Positions 54,434 through 62,934 of a DNA stretch of 64,000 nt are shown piece by piece. The first letter of the stretch is position 1, and the number at the start of each line of letters is the position of its first letter. Made by a program: the position numbers and the translations under genes. Source of the DNA: Algibacter pectinivorans (lineage in GTDB: Bacteria > Bacteroidota > Bacteroidia > Flavobacteriales > Flavobacteriaceae); NCBI RefSeq assembly GCF_900112595.1, contig NZ_FOMI01000002.1, forward strand, positions 16,690 to 80,689, written 5' to 3'. Below the pieces are notes generated by a model that worked only from the letters and a program-made list of their open reading frames with translations, did no database searches and was not told where the DNA came from.

Positions 54434-55768
54434 TTAGCGGTTTAATGAAATCTGATTAGTATTTTGTTTAATGGTATGTTCTGGCTGATTTTGCTCCTCG
54501 AAAACATCTTCTAAAAAATGAATATTATCTAGCTGTTGTTTAATGGGCGCAATAAAATCAAGATATTGTACTTTTAAAGAATCGGATATAGGTTTAGCTT
54601 CTGGTAATTTCTGCTTAAAAGGATCTACTTGCTTTCCATTTTTCCAGAAGCGATAGCAAACATGGGGACCTCCCGTATTGCCAGTCATTCCAACCCAACC
54701 AATAACATCACCTTGTTTAACAAAGTCACCTTTTTTAACATTTTGAGCTTTCATGTGCAAATATTGCGTTTCGTAAGTGGCATTGTGCCTAATTTTTACA
54801 AATTTACCATTTCCACCTCGTCTTGTAGACTCGGTAACCGTACCATTTGCAGTAGCCATAATAGGCGTACCTATTGGAGCCGCAAAATCGGTTCCTTTAT
54901 GCGGACGTAGTTTAAAACCATAGACCGCAATACGTCGTTTTAAGTTATAACGAGACGATATTCTACTAAACTTTACTGGAGCTTTTAAAAACGCACGACG
55001 CAAATTTTTAGCATCTTCACTAAAATAATCCACAATGCCTTTGGCAGAATCTGTTACAAACTCAAAAGCATAAAAAGGCTCCTTATTATGCTCAAAATAC
55101 GCTGCTTTTATATTGTGTACACCGGTGTAAATGGTATCATCAATAAACTTATCGGTATAAATTACTTTAAATCTATCTCCTTTTTGCAGTCTTCTAAAAT
55201 CTATGGTCCATGCATAAATTTCGTCGGCCATTTTATATGCCAACCTCGAGCTTAACCCTTGGTCTTCTAAGGTTTGGGAAATATTACTATTAATAATTCC
55301 TGTAGCCGTTTTTTCAACGTACTTAATAGGTTTTCTGCTAGTATAGGCATGAATAGAGTCGTGAAAATTTATTACCACATACTCCTCTAAAGTTGGCTGA
55401 TAAATAAAACATTTAGGGGTTTCTAAAGAATCTTTAGAACATAAAAGCGTATAAGGCTTCCCTACTTGTAGTCGTCTTATATCAAAAGTATCCTTTGCTT
55501 TTTCTGCAATATTAAAAATTTTAGGATACCCAACTTTATTACGCTCTAGAATTTCGCCAAAACTATCGCCACGACGTATAGTATCTCGTTTAATAACATA
55601 ATCATCTACCTTAAAACCGAATTCTAAAATCTCTTCTGGCTCTTCAACAACCTCAGCAAGGTCTTCTACAACAGGTTCTTTATCGTCTTTACATCCAAAA
55701 ACAAATGCAATACACAGTATTAAAACTAAATATCTGTTCCCCACGTTTCTTTTTCTTTCTCTGTCCAT
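54434..55768 (-). CDS. M23 family metallopeptidase lipoprotein with altered zinc motif
   Basis: A 444-residue envelope protein with a lipoprotein signal ending CIAFVFGC. Mid-region is OapA/LysM-like (IKRDTIRRGDSFGEILERNK). The C-terminal M23 domain has HKGTDFAAPIGTPIMA (His and Asp, near 288), YLHM, and GGPHVCYRFWKNG (near 369). Normally the last motif is H-x-H; here it is H-V-C, so a zinc ligand is Cys or the enzyme is inactive. M23 proteins cut or regulate peptidoglycan. I place the start at ATG 55768, which overlaps the end of the dioxygenase gene by 43 bp; a GTG at 55744 (GNRYLVLIL) is an alternative. Confidence 0.85.
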   Translation of the reverse strand: MDRERKRNVGNRYLVLILCIAFVFGCKDDKEPVVEDLAEVVEEPEEILEFGFKVDDYVIKRDTIRRGDSFGEILERNKVGYPKIFNIAEKAKDTFDIRRLQVGKPYTLLCSKDSLETPKCFIYQPTLEEYVVINFHDSIHAYTSRKPIKYVEKTATGIINSNISQTLEDQGLSSRLAYKMADEIYAWTIDFRRLQKGDRFKVIYTDKFIDDTIYTGVHNIKAAYFEHNKEPFYAFEFVTDSAKGIVDYFSEDAKNLRRAFLKAPVKFSRISSRYNLKRRIAVYGFKLRPHKGTDFAAPIGTPIMATANGTVTESTRRGGNGKFVKIRHNATYETQYLHMKAQNVKKGDFVKQGDVIGWVGMTGNTGGPHVCYRFWKNGKQVDPFKQKLPEAKPISDSLKVQYLDFIAPIKQQLDNIHFLEDVFEEQNQPEHTIKQNTNQISLNR

Positions 55769-56643
55769 AAATCTGGAAAAAATATTCTTTTTTGATATTT
55801 TGGGTGCATATATTTCACCCATTCACTTCCACCGGTAGCCTCGGCAGTTTTTCCGTTAATATTTAAATAATGGTTTGCCGTTTCGTAATGCGCCATAACC
55901 CATTTTATGTTTACCGTATAATCATAGTGTCGCATGGCACTTATTAAATCTTTATTCGCCTGATCCTCTTTTGGCAACGATTTAAACTTGCTCCACAAAT
56001 TCTTATCCTGATAACGTTTAATAAATCTAATAAATTCATCTTTATAACGCTCCTCAAAAGCAGATAGTGTATACGTTTTTTTACCTGTTTTAAAATCCTT
56101 ACCCGCTGCTTGCCAATATAAATGATCAAAAGCATTCATAAACGTATTGTCCATAGTAAAACCATCTCTAAAGCGCTTATCAATAAGGTTAATTAACTCT
56201 GTAGATGCAAACTCAACCATTCTATATTGTGCACTTTGAAAGCCACTAGCAGGCGTTAAGGTGGTTCTAAACTTATTATACTGCTCCACATCCATACCAT
56301 CTTTCATGATGCTAAACGACGAGGTTAACACATCAAAATAGCGACTAATACGCATTATCTTTGTAGTAAAGGTTTCGGTATCAATGTTTTCTATTGTTGC
56401 TATTTGCTGCATCTCAGAAAGCACCATTTTAAACAGTAACTCATTAACCTGATGATACATAATAAACACGTTCTCATCGGGAAAAACAGTACGTTGCACC
56501 TGTAAACTTAATAAGGCATCGGTTTGTATATAATCCCAATAATTAATGGGCTTGCTATAAAGTAAACCTTCCAAATGCACCTCTGCATCTTGGTCTATAG
56601 CGTTATATTTTTCGTTTAGTTGGTCGGTTATTTTAGATTTCAA
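55726..56643 (-). CDS. kynA: Tryptophan 2,3-dioxygenase
   Basis: A 305-residue heme enzyme opening the indole ring of tryptophan to N-formylkynurenine. It matches the TDO family with VFIMYHQVNELLFKMVLSEM, FRTTLTPASGFQSAQYRMVE, WVMAHYETANHYLN (heme His) and TGGSEWVKYMHPKYQKR. The length is somewhat longer than proteobacterial TDO. It starts 6 bp after the DUF3108 gene and its 3' end overlaps the M23 gene's 5' end, so the genes form one transcript. Confidence 0.93.
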   Translation of the reverse strand: MKSKITDQLNEKYNAIDQDAEVHLEGLLYSKPINYWDYIQTDALLSLQVQRTVFPDENVFIMYHQVNELLFKMVLSEMQQIATIENIDTETFTTKIMRISRYFDVLTSSFSIMKDGMDVEQYNKFRTTLTPASGFQSAQYRMVEFASTELINLIDKRFRDGFTMDNTFMNAFDHLYWQAAGKDFKTGKKTYTLSAFEERYKDEFIRFIKRYQDKNLWSKFKSLPKEDQANKDLISAMRHYDYTVNIKWVMAHYETANHYLNINGKTAEATGGSEWVKYMHPKYQKRIFFPDLWTEKEKETWGTDI

Positions 56644-56649
56644 AATATC

Positions 56650-57432
56650 TTAATTATTAACAACTACTTTAAAGGGATGTTTTAACCCTTTAAATGCTTC
56701 TAGGTCCGCTCTTAAAGACCCAACAGCTAAGTCTGCCTTAATGCGTAAAGGTACTTTATTTTTGTCTTTTGACACCCATAGCGTTAAACTTTCTTCCTCT
56801 TTAAACACACGTCCAGCCATAACATAAGGTCTAAATTTTAAAGACTCTATAGTACCAAATTCAGTGTCAATTGTTTCTTCTCCAAGATATTTTAATTTAA
56901 AACCATAATTTTCCTCATCGAAAAACATATCAATCCTTACCTCATCTCCTATTTTAAGTTTATCTGTTTTTAAGTTATTACGCAAATAATAAAAAGTAGA
57001 CACCATGTCTTGAATATTAGGCTTGGTGGTAAAAACCTTTTTAGTTTTATGCTTATTATCGGTAACGTGCGCTTTATTATTTTTTTGATCAAAATTAATT
57101 TCTAAATCTTTGGTATGTCCACCTTCATCAATATTTCTAACAAATTTATACGGCATAATAGTTTTCTTATCAAAATAGCTTTCATATCGATCTTTAACCT
57201 TAAAAAACCATTTTATCATACCGGTAGTCCAACCTTTACCAACCACATGATATACATCTTTACCATTAAGCGTAGCATCCTTAACCGCTAATGTGGCATT
57301 ACCAGCCTTAAGCCAGTTACTATAACTCATTTTAAACTTAAACCATTCGCCATCTTGAAAAGCCGATTCTTGCTGAGAAAATGCCGTTTGTAAAGTTAAT
57401 ATTGCAATACATATAAGTAGTAAATTTTTCAT
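56650..57432 (-). CDS. DUF3108 exported protein
   Basis: A 260-residue protein with a signal peptide ending QTAFSQQ. The family core is visible: WFKFKMSYSNWLKAGNATLA, VVGKGWTTGMIKWFFKVKDR, and LWVSKDKNKVPLRIKADLAVG. DUF3108 proteins are periplasmic beta-structures of unknown role. It begins the transcript that continues through tryptophan dioxygenase, M23 and pgi. Confidence 0.87.
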   Translation of the reverse strand: MKNLLLICIAILTLQTAFSQQESAFQDGEWFKFKMSYSNWLKAGNATLAVKDATLNGKDVYHVVGKGWTTGMIKWFFKVKDRYESYFDKKTIMPYKFVRNIDEGGHTKDLEINFDQKNNKAHVTDNKHKTKKVFTTKPNIQDMVSTFYYLRNNLKTDKLKIGDEVRIDMFFDEENYGFKLKYLGEETIDTEFGTIESLKFRPYVMAGRVFKEEESLTLWVSKDKNKVPLRIKADLAVGSLRADLEAFKGLKHPFKVVVNN

Positions 57433-57598
57433 CCTATTTGGGTAATTGTTATGTAACTCCTTTGTGGTTACTTTTATTGTTTTAACCTAGAAATTACAAT
57501 TACTGTTCCAAAAATAAAAATTTTATTCTATAAGCTACCTTAAAGCTAGTTATAGTTATGTTACAACATTAAAAATTAACGAATTCGTAATATATTTT

Positions 57599-57687
57599 GG
57601 GCGTTCCGCAAAGGGTCGGGCTATACGCTATACCTTTTTTTGCCATATACCGAAGCAAAAAAAGGGTGCCGCTGCTATCCCTAACGC
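57599..57687 (+). repeat. Composite dispersed repeat, copy C
   Basis: The shortest of three copies: GGGCGTT, AAGGGTCGGGCT, a CCTTTTTTT/AAAAAAAGG stem and ATCCCTAACGC in order. It occupies part of the 406-bp gap 57433-57838. The rest of that gap holds a terminator (57795-57825) and a -7-like TATTTTTG on the minus strand (57509-57516) near the DUF3108 start; I see no ORF. Confidence 0.7.
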
Positions 57688-57794
57688 AGTGCAGTACCAA
57701 ACAAGGTCTTTACGTTAAAAACTTAAACTTATGGTTGTACAGATCCCTCAAGGCGACCATCTAAACCAACATGTTTTAGTAAAAAAAGAAAAAA

Positions 57795-57825
57795 GACCTG
57801 CAAGTTTTTAAAACCCTTACAGGTC
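57795..57825 (-). terminator. Terminator after hppD
   Basis: GACCTGCAAG (57795-57804) pairs with CTTACAGGTC (57816-57825) with one mismatch, followed on the minus strand by a long T-rich run, 14 bp after the hppD stop. Confidence 0.75.
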
Positions 57826-57838
57826 CTTATAATTTAGA

Positions 57839-58975
57839 TTAAAGCGTACCTCTTTTAGCCTGCTCACGCTCAATAGATTCAAAAAGTGCTTTAAAATTAC
57901 CGGCACCAAAACCTCTTGCGCCCACACGTTGTATAATTTCGAAAAATAACGTTGGTCTATCCTCAACTGGTTTTGTAAAAATTTGAAGTAGGTAACCTTC
58001 CTCGTCGGCATCAATCATAATCCCCAACTTTTTTAAAGCTTCAATATCTTCTCTTAATTCGTGGCTATGCTCTTCCAACCTACCAGGTACCGCTCTATAA
58101 TATGCCTCTGGCGGAATAGACAAAAACTCGACACCTCTAGCTCTTAATGCACTTACCGAACCAATAATATCATCGGTTGCAACTGCAATGTGTTGCACAC
58201 CTGCCCCTTCGTAAAAATCTAGATACTCTTCAATTTGCGAACGCTTTTTTCCTTTTGCTGGCTCGTTAATAGGGAATTTTATGCGTCCGTTACCATTACT
58301 CATCACCTTACTCATAAGTGCCGAATATTCAGTGTGTATTTGCTTATCATCAAAGGATAAAAAGTTTTCGAAACCCATAACATCTTCATACCATTTTACC
58401 CAAGTATTCATTTGGCCCCAACCTACATTACCAACCATGTGATCTATATATTTTAAGCCTATGGGTTCTGGATTATAATCGCTTTCCCATTTTTGAAAAC
58501 CCGGTAAAAACGCACCATTGTAGTTTTTGCGCTCTACAAACATGTGCACAGTTTCGCCGTAAGTGTAAATACCAGCTCTAACCACCTCGCCATGTTCATC
58601 CTTTTCAACAACTGGCTCCATATAGGACTTAGCACCTCTACTTGTGGTTTCTTGGTAGGCTTTTTTAGCATCATCAACCCAAAGCGCAACCACTTTAACA
58701 CCATCGCCATGTTTTACAATATGTTCGTTTATTGGCGATTTACTGTTAAGTGGCGTAGTAAGTACTAATTTAATTTTATCTTGAATTAATACATAACTAA
58801 CAGAGTCTTTAGAGCCCGTTTCTAAACCTTTATATGCATAGGACTGAAACCCAAATGCCGTTTTATAAAAATGTGCCGATTGTTTTGCATTGCCTACATA
58901 GAATTCTACATAGTCTGTTCCTAGAAGCGGCAAGAAATCTTGTGCGCCTTCAAATATTTTTTCTAAAGTATTCAT
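57839..58975 (-). CDS. hppD: 4-hydroxyphenylpyruvate dioxygenase
   Basis: A 378-residue Fe(II) enzyme converting 4-hydroxyphenylpyruvate to homogentisate in tyrosine breakdown. Two vicinal-oxygen-chelate domains are visible. Iron ligands are His in YIDHMVGNVG, His in GVQHIAVATDD, and Glu in PTLFFEIIQRVGARGFGAGN. The C-terminal GFGAGNFKALFESIEREQ is the family's gate helix. It lies downstream of hmgA on the minus strand; the gap holds a dispersed repeat. Confidence 0.95.
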   Translation of the reverse strand: MNTLEKIFEGAQDFLPLLGTDYVEFYVGNAKQSAHFYKTAFGFQSYAYKGLETGSKDSVSYVLIQDKIKLVLTTPLNSKSPINEHIVKHGDGVKVVALWVDDAKKAYQETTSRGAKSYMEPVVEKDEHGEVVRAGIYTYGETVHMFVERKNYNGAFLPGFQKWESDYNPEPIGLKYIDHMVGNVGWGQMNTWVKWYEDVMGFENFLSFDDKQIHTEYSALMSKVMSNGNGRIKFPINEPAKGKKRSQIEEYLDFYEGAGVQHIAVATDDIIGSVSALRARGVEFLSIPPEAYYRAVPGRLEEHSHELREDIEALKKLGIMIDADEEGYLLQIFTKPVEDRPTLFFEIIQRVGARGFGAGNFKALFESIEREQAKRGTL

Positions 58976-58983
58976 AATATAGA

Positions 58984-59013
58984 AGCCCCTCTTAATCTCC
59001 CCAAAGGGGAGAA
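58984..59013. repeat. Dispersed CTCCCC/GGGGAG repeat, first copy
   Basis: AGCCCCTCTTAATC followed by TCTCCCC-AAA-GGGGAGA (arms 58996-59002 and 59006-59012). It is an inverted relative of 59092-59124 and lies just upstream of hppD on the minus strand. I recall this motif as widely dispersed in flavobacterial genomes. Confidence 0.65.
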
Positions 59014-59082
59014 ACTCAAAACTGGGCCATAAGAGTTTTATTTTATAATTTTATTTTTTCAACAACTAAAACATCTATTTAA

Positions 59083-60276
59083 TTAGTTGCTGGCTTCCTC
59101 CCCATGGGAGGATTGAGGAGGGCTTATCCATGATTTATAATAACTTTCGTCGGCAATTTTCATGGCCTCTTCTGTTACCATTAACGGTTTAAAAGTATCG
59201 ACCATAACTGCAAGTTCATCGGTTTTTGTTTTACCAATACTTCTTTCAGTCGCTCCTGGATGCGGCCCATGAGGAATTCCTGCCGGATGTAATGAAATAT
59301 GGCCAGCCTCAATATCGTTTCTACTCATAAAATCGCCATCAACATAATATAACACCTCGTCGCTATCAATATTACTATGATTGTATGGCGCCGGAATGGA
59401 TAGCGGGTGGTAATCGTACAAACGCGGCACAAAACTACATACCACAAAGGCATCGGTCTCGAAAGTTTGATGTACTGGTGGCGGCTGATGAATGCGACCC
59501 GTAATAGGCTCGAAATCGTGAATTGAAAACGCATACGGATAGTTGTAACCATCGTATCCAACCACATCAAACGGATGCGAAGCGTACACCATTTCTATAA
59601 TATCATCTTGTTTTTTTACTTTAATTAAAAACTCGCCAGATTCGTTATGGGTTTCTAATTCTTGCGGACGGCGAATATCGCGCTCGCAAAATGGTGCATG
59701 TTCTAACAACTGCCCAAACCAATTGCGGTAGCGTTTTGGGGTGTAAATTGGCCTGCGAGACTCTACAATAAACAACCTGTTGTCCTGGGTATTAAAATCT
59801 ATTTTGTAAATTATTCCTCTTGGGATTAGCAAGTAATCGCCATATTTAAAATCGAGATTGCCTAGGTGAGTTCTTAATTTCCCGGTGCCTTTATGGATAA
59901 AAATTAATTCGTCGGCATCGGTATTTTTATAAAAATATTCTTTGGTCGATTGTTTTGGAGCTGCCAAAATTATGGCGCAATCGTTATTTATTAAAACCGT
60001 TTTTCGGCTGTCTAGAAAATCGTTTTCTGGCCTAACCTGAAACCCCTTTAAGCGGTACGATTTTATATTATTTTTTAAAGCAATTTTTGGCGCAACGCTA
60101 TATTGCTTTTTTATTTCTTTTACCTGCGTTGGGCGTTGCTCGTGGTAGCTATTTGTAGACATACCATCGAAACCAATGGTTCCAAACAACTGCTCGGAAT
60201 ACAAGGTGCCATCTGGTTTTCTAAACTGGGTATGACGTTTAGGGGGAATATTTCCTAATTTATGATAAAAAGGCAT
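59083..60276 (-). CDS. hmgA: Homogentisate 1,2-dioxygenase (C-terminus carries repeat-derived codons)
   Basis: A 397-residue ring-cleaving dioxygenase producing maleylacetoacetate from homogentisate. Cupin-fold segments with metal ligands include RGIIYKIDFNT, QPPPVHQTF, FVVCSFVPRLYDYHPLSIPA and HISLHPAGIPHGPHPGATE. I start at ATG 60276 (MPFYHKLGNI), the family-like N-terminus, not 10 codons upstream. The last residues before the stop (SPPQSSHGEEA) are encoded inside a dispersed repeat (59092-59124), so the C-terminal tail is probably an acquired extension. It lies upstream of hppD in the same direction. Confidence 0.92.
   Translation of the reverse strand: MPFYHKLGNIPPKRHTQFRKPDGTLYSEQLFGTIGFDGMSTNSYHEQRPTQVKEIKKQYSVAPKIALKNNIKSYRLKGFQVRPENDFLDSRKTVLINNDCAIILAAPKQSTKEYFYKNTDADELIFIHKGTGKLRTHLGNLDFKYGDYLLIPRGIIYKIDFNTQDNRLFIVESRRPIYTPKRYRNWFGQLLEHAPFCERDIRRPQELETHNESGEFLIKVKKQDDIIEMVYASHPFDVVGYDGYNYPYAFSIHDFEPITGRIHQPPPVHQTFETDAFVVCSFVPRLYDYHPLSIPAPYNHSNIDSDEVLYYVDGDFMSRNDIEAGHISLHPAGIPHGPHPGATERSIGKTKTDELAVMVDTFKPLMVTEEAMKIADESYYKSWISPPQSSHGEEASN
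59092..59124. repeat. Dispersed CTCCCC/GGGAGG repeat inside the 3' end of hmgA
   Basis: CTTCCTCCCC-ATGGGAGG followed by ATTGAGGAGGGCT, the inverted counterpart of 58984-59013. It codes for 11 of the last 13 residues of hmgA. The two inverted copies flank 59014-59091, so an mRNA across hmgA-hppD could fold into a long stem. Confidence 0.65.
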
Positions 60277-60555
60277 ATTTGTATGTTTTAAATTATGAAA
60301 AGCCAAATAATAAAAGCCTTAAAAGCCTAATATTCAAACTCTAATAAAGATAGTGAAATAAAAAAAGATTCCTGCCTACGCAGAAACAAAAGAATTTATA
60401 CTCACTCAGGATTTCTCTTGATGAGGTAGTGCAGATATGCTAATAAATCTTTCCAAAAAAGTGTCATAGTGTTACAAATATCGGAAAAATTATTGATAAT
60501 TCCTTTAGCTTTAACTATTGGAAGATGTCCATCTTTTGAGATTGATAATAAACTA

Positions 60556-62793
60556 CTAAAACCAAAAGCCAATAGTAAAAAACCAATTACTAGCTCTCTG
60601 TTCTGGCGAATAACTATATTTTACTTGCAATGGTCCTATAACCGACTCAATACCGTAACCCAAAGCATAACCGCGGTAATCTGGTAGCGAAAACCACTCG
60701 CCGCTATCAAAAATATTATCATCTACATTAGCCCAATTACCCTCTAGAGTAAGATGGTGCTTTTTTATAAGTTCGTAATCGGCAAGAAAGGATGCTTTAA
60801 CATAGCTATTACCCGTTAAAGAAATAAAATCGTAACCCAAAAACGGAATGAAATTATTTATTAAATCGTTACCGTAACCACCTAATGCAAAATCTAGTGT
60901 TCGGTTAGATTTATCGCCTAATTTAAAACCACCACTTGTTTTAATATTAAAGGCTACTTTATCAGACACTCCAAAGGCATAGCCCATTTCTGCCTTAGCA
61001 ATTGAAAAATCTTTAAAGTCTTCAGCAAAACCTGATGCACTTACGTAAACATTTAAATCGCCATTAAAACAAACCCCTTCTCTTGGGAAATACTTATCAT
61101 CGTAAGTATCTAGTTTTAGATTTCCAAAAAGACTTAAATAGTCTGTATTTTCAAACTGAAAATCTCTATCTGGTCTATTACCTAATATGGTTTCAGAATT
61201 TATTTCGAGTCTTTTATGTTCTAATCCTACACTCAAAGAAAAATCTCTTCTAAACAAGGTTTGCAGGTAAAACTGATTCATTTGATCCCTAAGCTTTACA
61301 TCAATTTTATTTAAGCCAGAATTGGTAATTTGCTCATCGTCCAACAACAACTGTGCACTTATTTGTTTTTGAAATTGGTTATAACGAGATCGTAAACCTA
61401 CACTCCAATAAAAACCTTTATCTATTAAATACTCAAAATTATACCGTACATTGTCTCCTAAAACAATATCTAGCGAAGCCTCATCATTTTTAAATAACAA
61501 CTGCTTTTTAGTTAAATTTATTAAAGCGCTACTTTTGTATAAATCATCAAAATGAAGCCCTAGTTTTAAAAACGTATTTATGCGCTGCTCTTTTAAGGTT
61601 GCCAACATGTTGTAACCCGATTTATCTGGCGTACTTTTTAACTCGTACTCGAAAGCCTTAAAATTATTTGTAGCCACCAAATTATTTAAACCTTTAGCAA
61701 AATCCTGATAACTAATTACTTCGTCCTTTTTTAATTTAAGTTTTCCTAAAACGTAGGCTCTTGTGTAATTTTTATTTCCTTTAATATCAATATTGTTAAT
61801 TTTTAAACTATCAATAGTTTTAAATTTTATCTTTTGATTAATATTAGGGGTTTTGCTTAGCTTAGTTAATGCATCAAACTCATTTAACGCTGCAATTTTA
61901 CCCGAATTAATTATGTCTTTGCCTTCATCAAAAGACACTACATTAAATTTTTTAATATCGGGTTTTATATAAATATCTGTTTTTTCGACTTTAAACTTCA
62001 TGTCCTGAATGGTCCTGAAGTTATTAATTTGAATTAGAACATCGGGTGCCGAGGTTAACTCATCTCTATTCGCCAAACCATCTTGCACATCGACACCAAT
62101 AATAATATCCATGCCTTTAGCACGAATTTCATCTACTGGGTAATTATTTACCACACCACCATCAATAAGCATGTCCTTATTTATATTTACGGGCTGAAAC
62201 AAGGATGGCAATGCAGAACTTGCCATAATAGCTTGTGTTAAATTTCCTTTTTCTAGCACGACTTGTTTTCCATTTTCCACATTGGTTGCAATACAGAAAA
62301 ACGGAACTGGTAGTTTACTAAAGTCATTAATCTCGTTAACGTGAATTAGTAATTTTAAAAACAAACTATAGGTGTTATGCCCTCTAGAAAGCGCCGATGG
62401 TAATTTTATTTTAAAATTATTAAACGGTAATTTAAGCGCATATTTCTCCATATTACTGCGCTCGCTAAAAGCTGTTGAAGATCGCGGTAAATCGTCATTA
62501 ATAATTTTATCGAAATCTACTTCATGAAAAATAGAATCTAGTTGCTTGCCCGAATACCCCGAAGCATAAAGTGCCCCAATAATAGAGCCCATACTAGTTC
62601 CTGCAATATAATCGACTTGTATGCCTAAACTATCAATCACTTTTAAAACCCCAATATGCGCTAACCCTTTTGCACCACCACCACTTAACACTAAACCTAC
62701 TTTGGGTCTAGGGTTTTCTAGTTCCTTGTTTTGCGCTTTCGCGGAAAGAGAAACAACTATAAATAGGGTTAATATGATTGTTTTTAGGTTCAA
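60556..62793 (-). CDS. Patatin-like phospholipase with POTRA and outer-membrane barrel (PlpD-type)
   Basis: A 745-residue exported protein (signal ending SLSAKAQ). The patatin domain (about 31-300) has the oxyanion loop GGGAKG (38-43), nucleophile GTSMG (Ser67) and the DGG dyad in LIDGGVVNNYPV (near 209). A POTRA-like segment follows (INNIDIKGNKNYTRAYVLGK), then a 16-strand-type barrel of the BamA/Omp85 kind ending WFFTIGFWF. In this type-Vd layout the lipase is presented on or released at the surface. A lone gene in minus orientation. Confidence 0.9.
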   Translation of the reverse strand: MNLKTIILTLFIVVSLSAKAQNKELENPRPKVGLVLSGGGAKGLAHIGVLKVIDSLGIQVDYIAGTSMGSIIGALYASGYSGKQLDSIFHEVDFDKIINDDLPRSSTAFSERSNMEKYALKLPFNNFKIKLPSALSRGHNTYSLFLKLLIHVNEINDFSKLPVPFFCIATNVENGKQVVLEKGNLTQAIMASSALPSLFQPVNINKDMLIDGGVVNNYPVDEIRAKGMDIIIGVDVQDGLANRDELTSAPDVLIQINNFRTIQDMKFKVEKTDIYIKPDIKKFNVVSFDEGKDIINSGKIAALNEFDALTKLSKTPNINQKIKFKTIDSLKINNIDIKGNKNYTRAYVLGKLKLKKDEVISYQDFAKGLNNLVATNNFKAFEYELKSTPDKSGYNMLATLKEQRINTFLKLGLHFDDLYKSSALINLTKKQLLFKNDEASLDIVLGDNVRYNFEYLIDKGFYWSVGLRSRYNQFQKQISAQLLLDDEQITNSGLNKIDVKLRDQMNQFYLQTLFRRDFSLSVGLEHKRLEINSETILGNRPDRDFQFENTDYLSLFGNLKLDTYDDKYFPREGVCFNGDLNVYVSASGFAEDFKDFSIAKAEMGYAFGVSDKVAFNIKTSGGFKLGDKSNRTLDFALGGYGNDLINNFIPFLGYDFISLTGNSYVKASFLADYELIKKHHLTLEGNWANVDDNIFDSGEWFSLPDYRGYALGYGIESVIGPLQVKYSYSPEQRASNWFFTIGFWF

Positions 62794-62891
62794 GTTGATT
62801 TTAAATTTCTTTATATTATAATAACTGAAAACGTATTTTATGTTACCATAATTTTTTATTTAGTTAATTACAGCACTTCTATTTTATTTTA

Positions 62892-62922
62892 AACCTACAA
62901 GGTTTTAAAAACCTTGTAGGTT
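62892..62922 (-). terminator. Palindrome after uvrC, likely terminator
   Basis: 15-base arms AACCTACAAGGTTTT (62892-62906) and its complement (62908-62922) with a one-base centre, 12 bp after the uvrC stop. The T-run is short, so it may be chiefly a dispersed palindrome of the AAGGTTTT family. Confidence 0.55.
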
Positions 62923-62934
62923 GACAAAGATTAT

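Noticed and set aside
59325-59570. 81-codon minus-strand frame
   Set aside because: Out-of-frame shadow of hmgA, which has its catalytic residues in the main frame.
60307-60555. Possible small gene or hairpin in the 249-bp gap before hmgA
   Set aside because: Only a weak CTGC/GCAG stem (60372-60383) and no credible frame or promoter were found.
62892-62922. Insertion-sequence terminal repeat
   Set aside because: It is a single self-complementary palindrome without a transposase or partner end.
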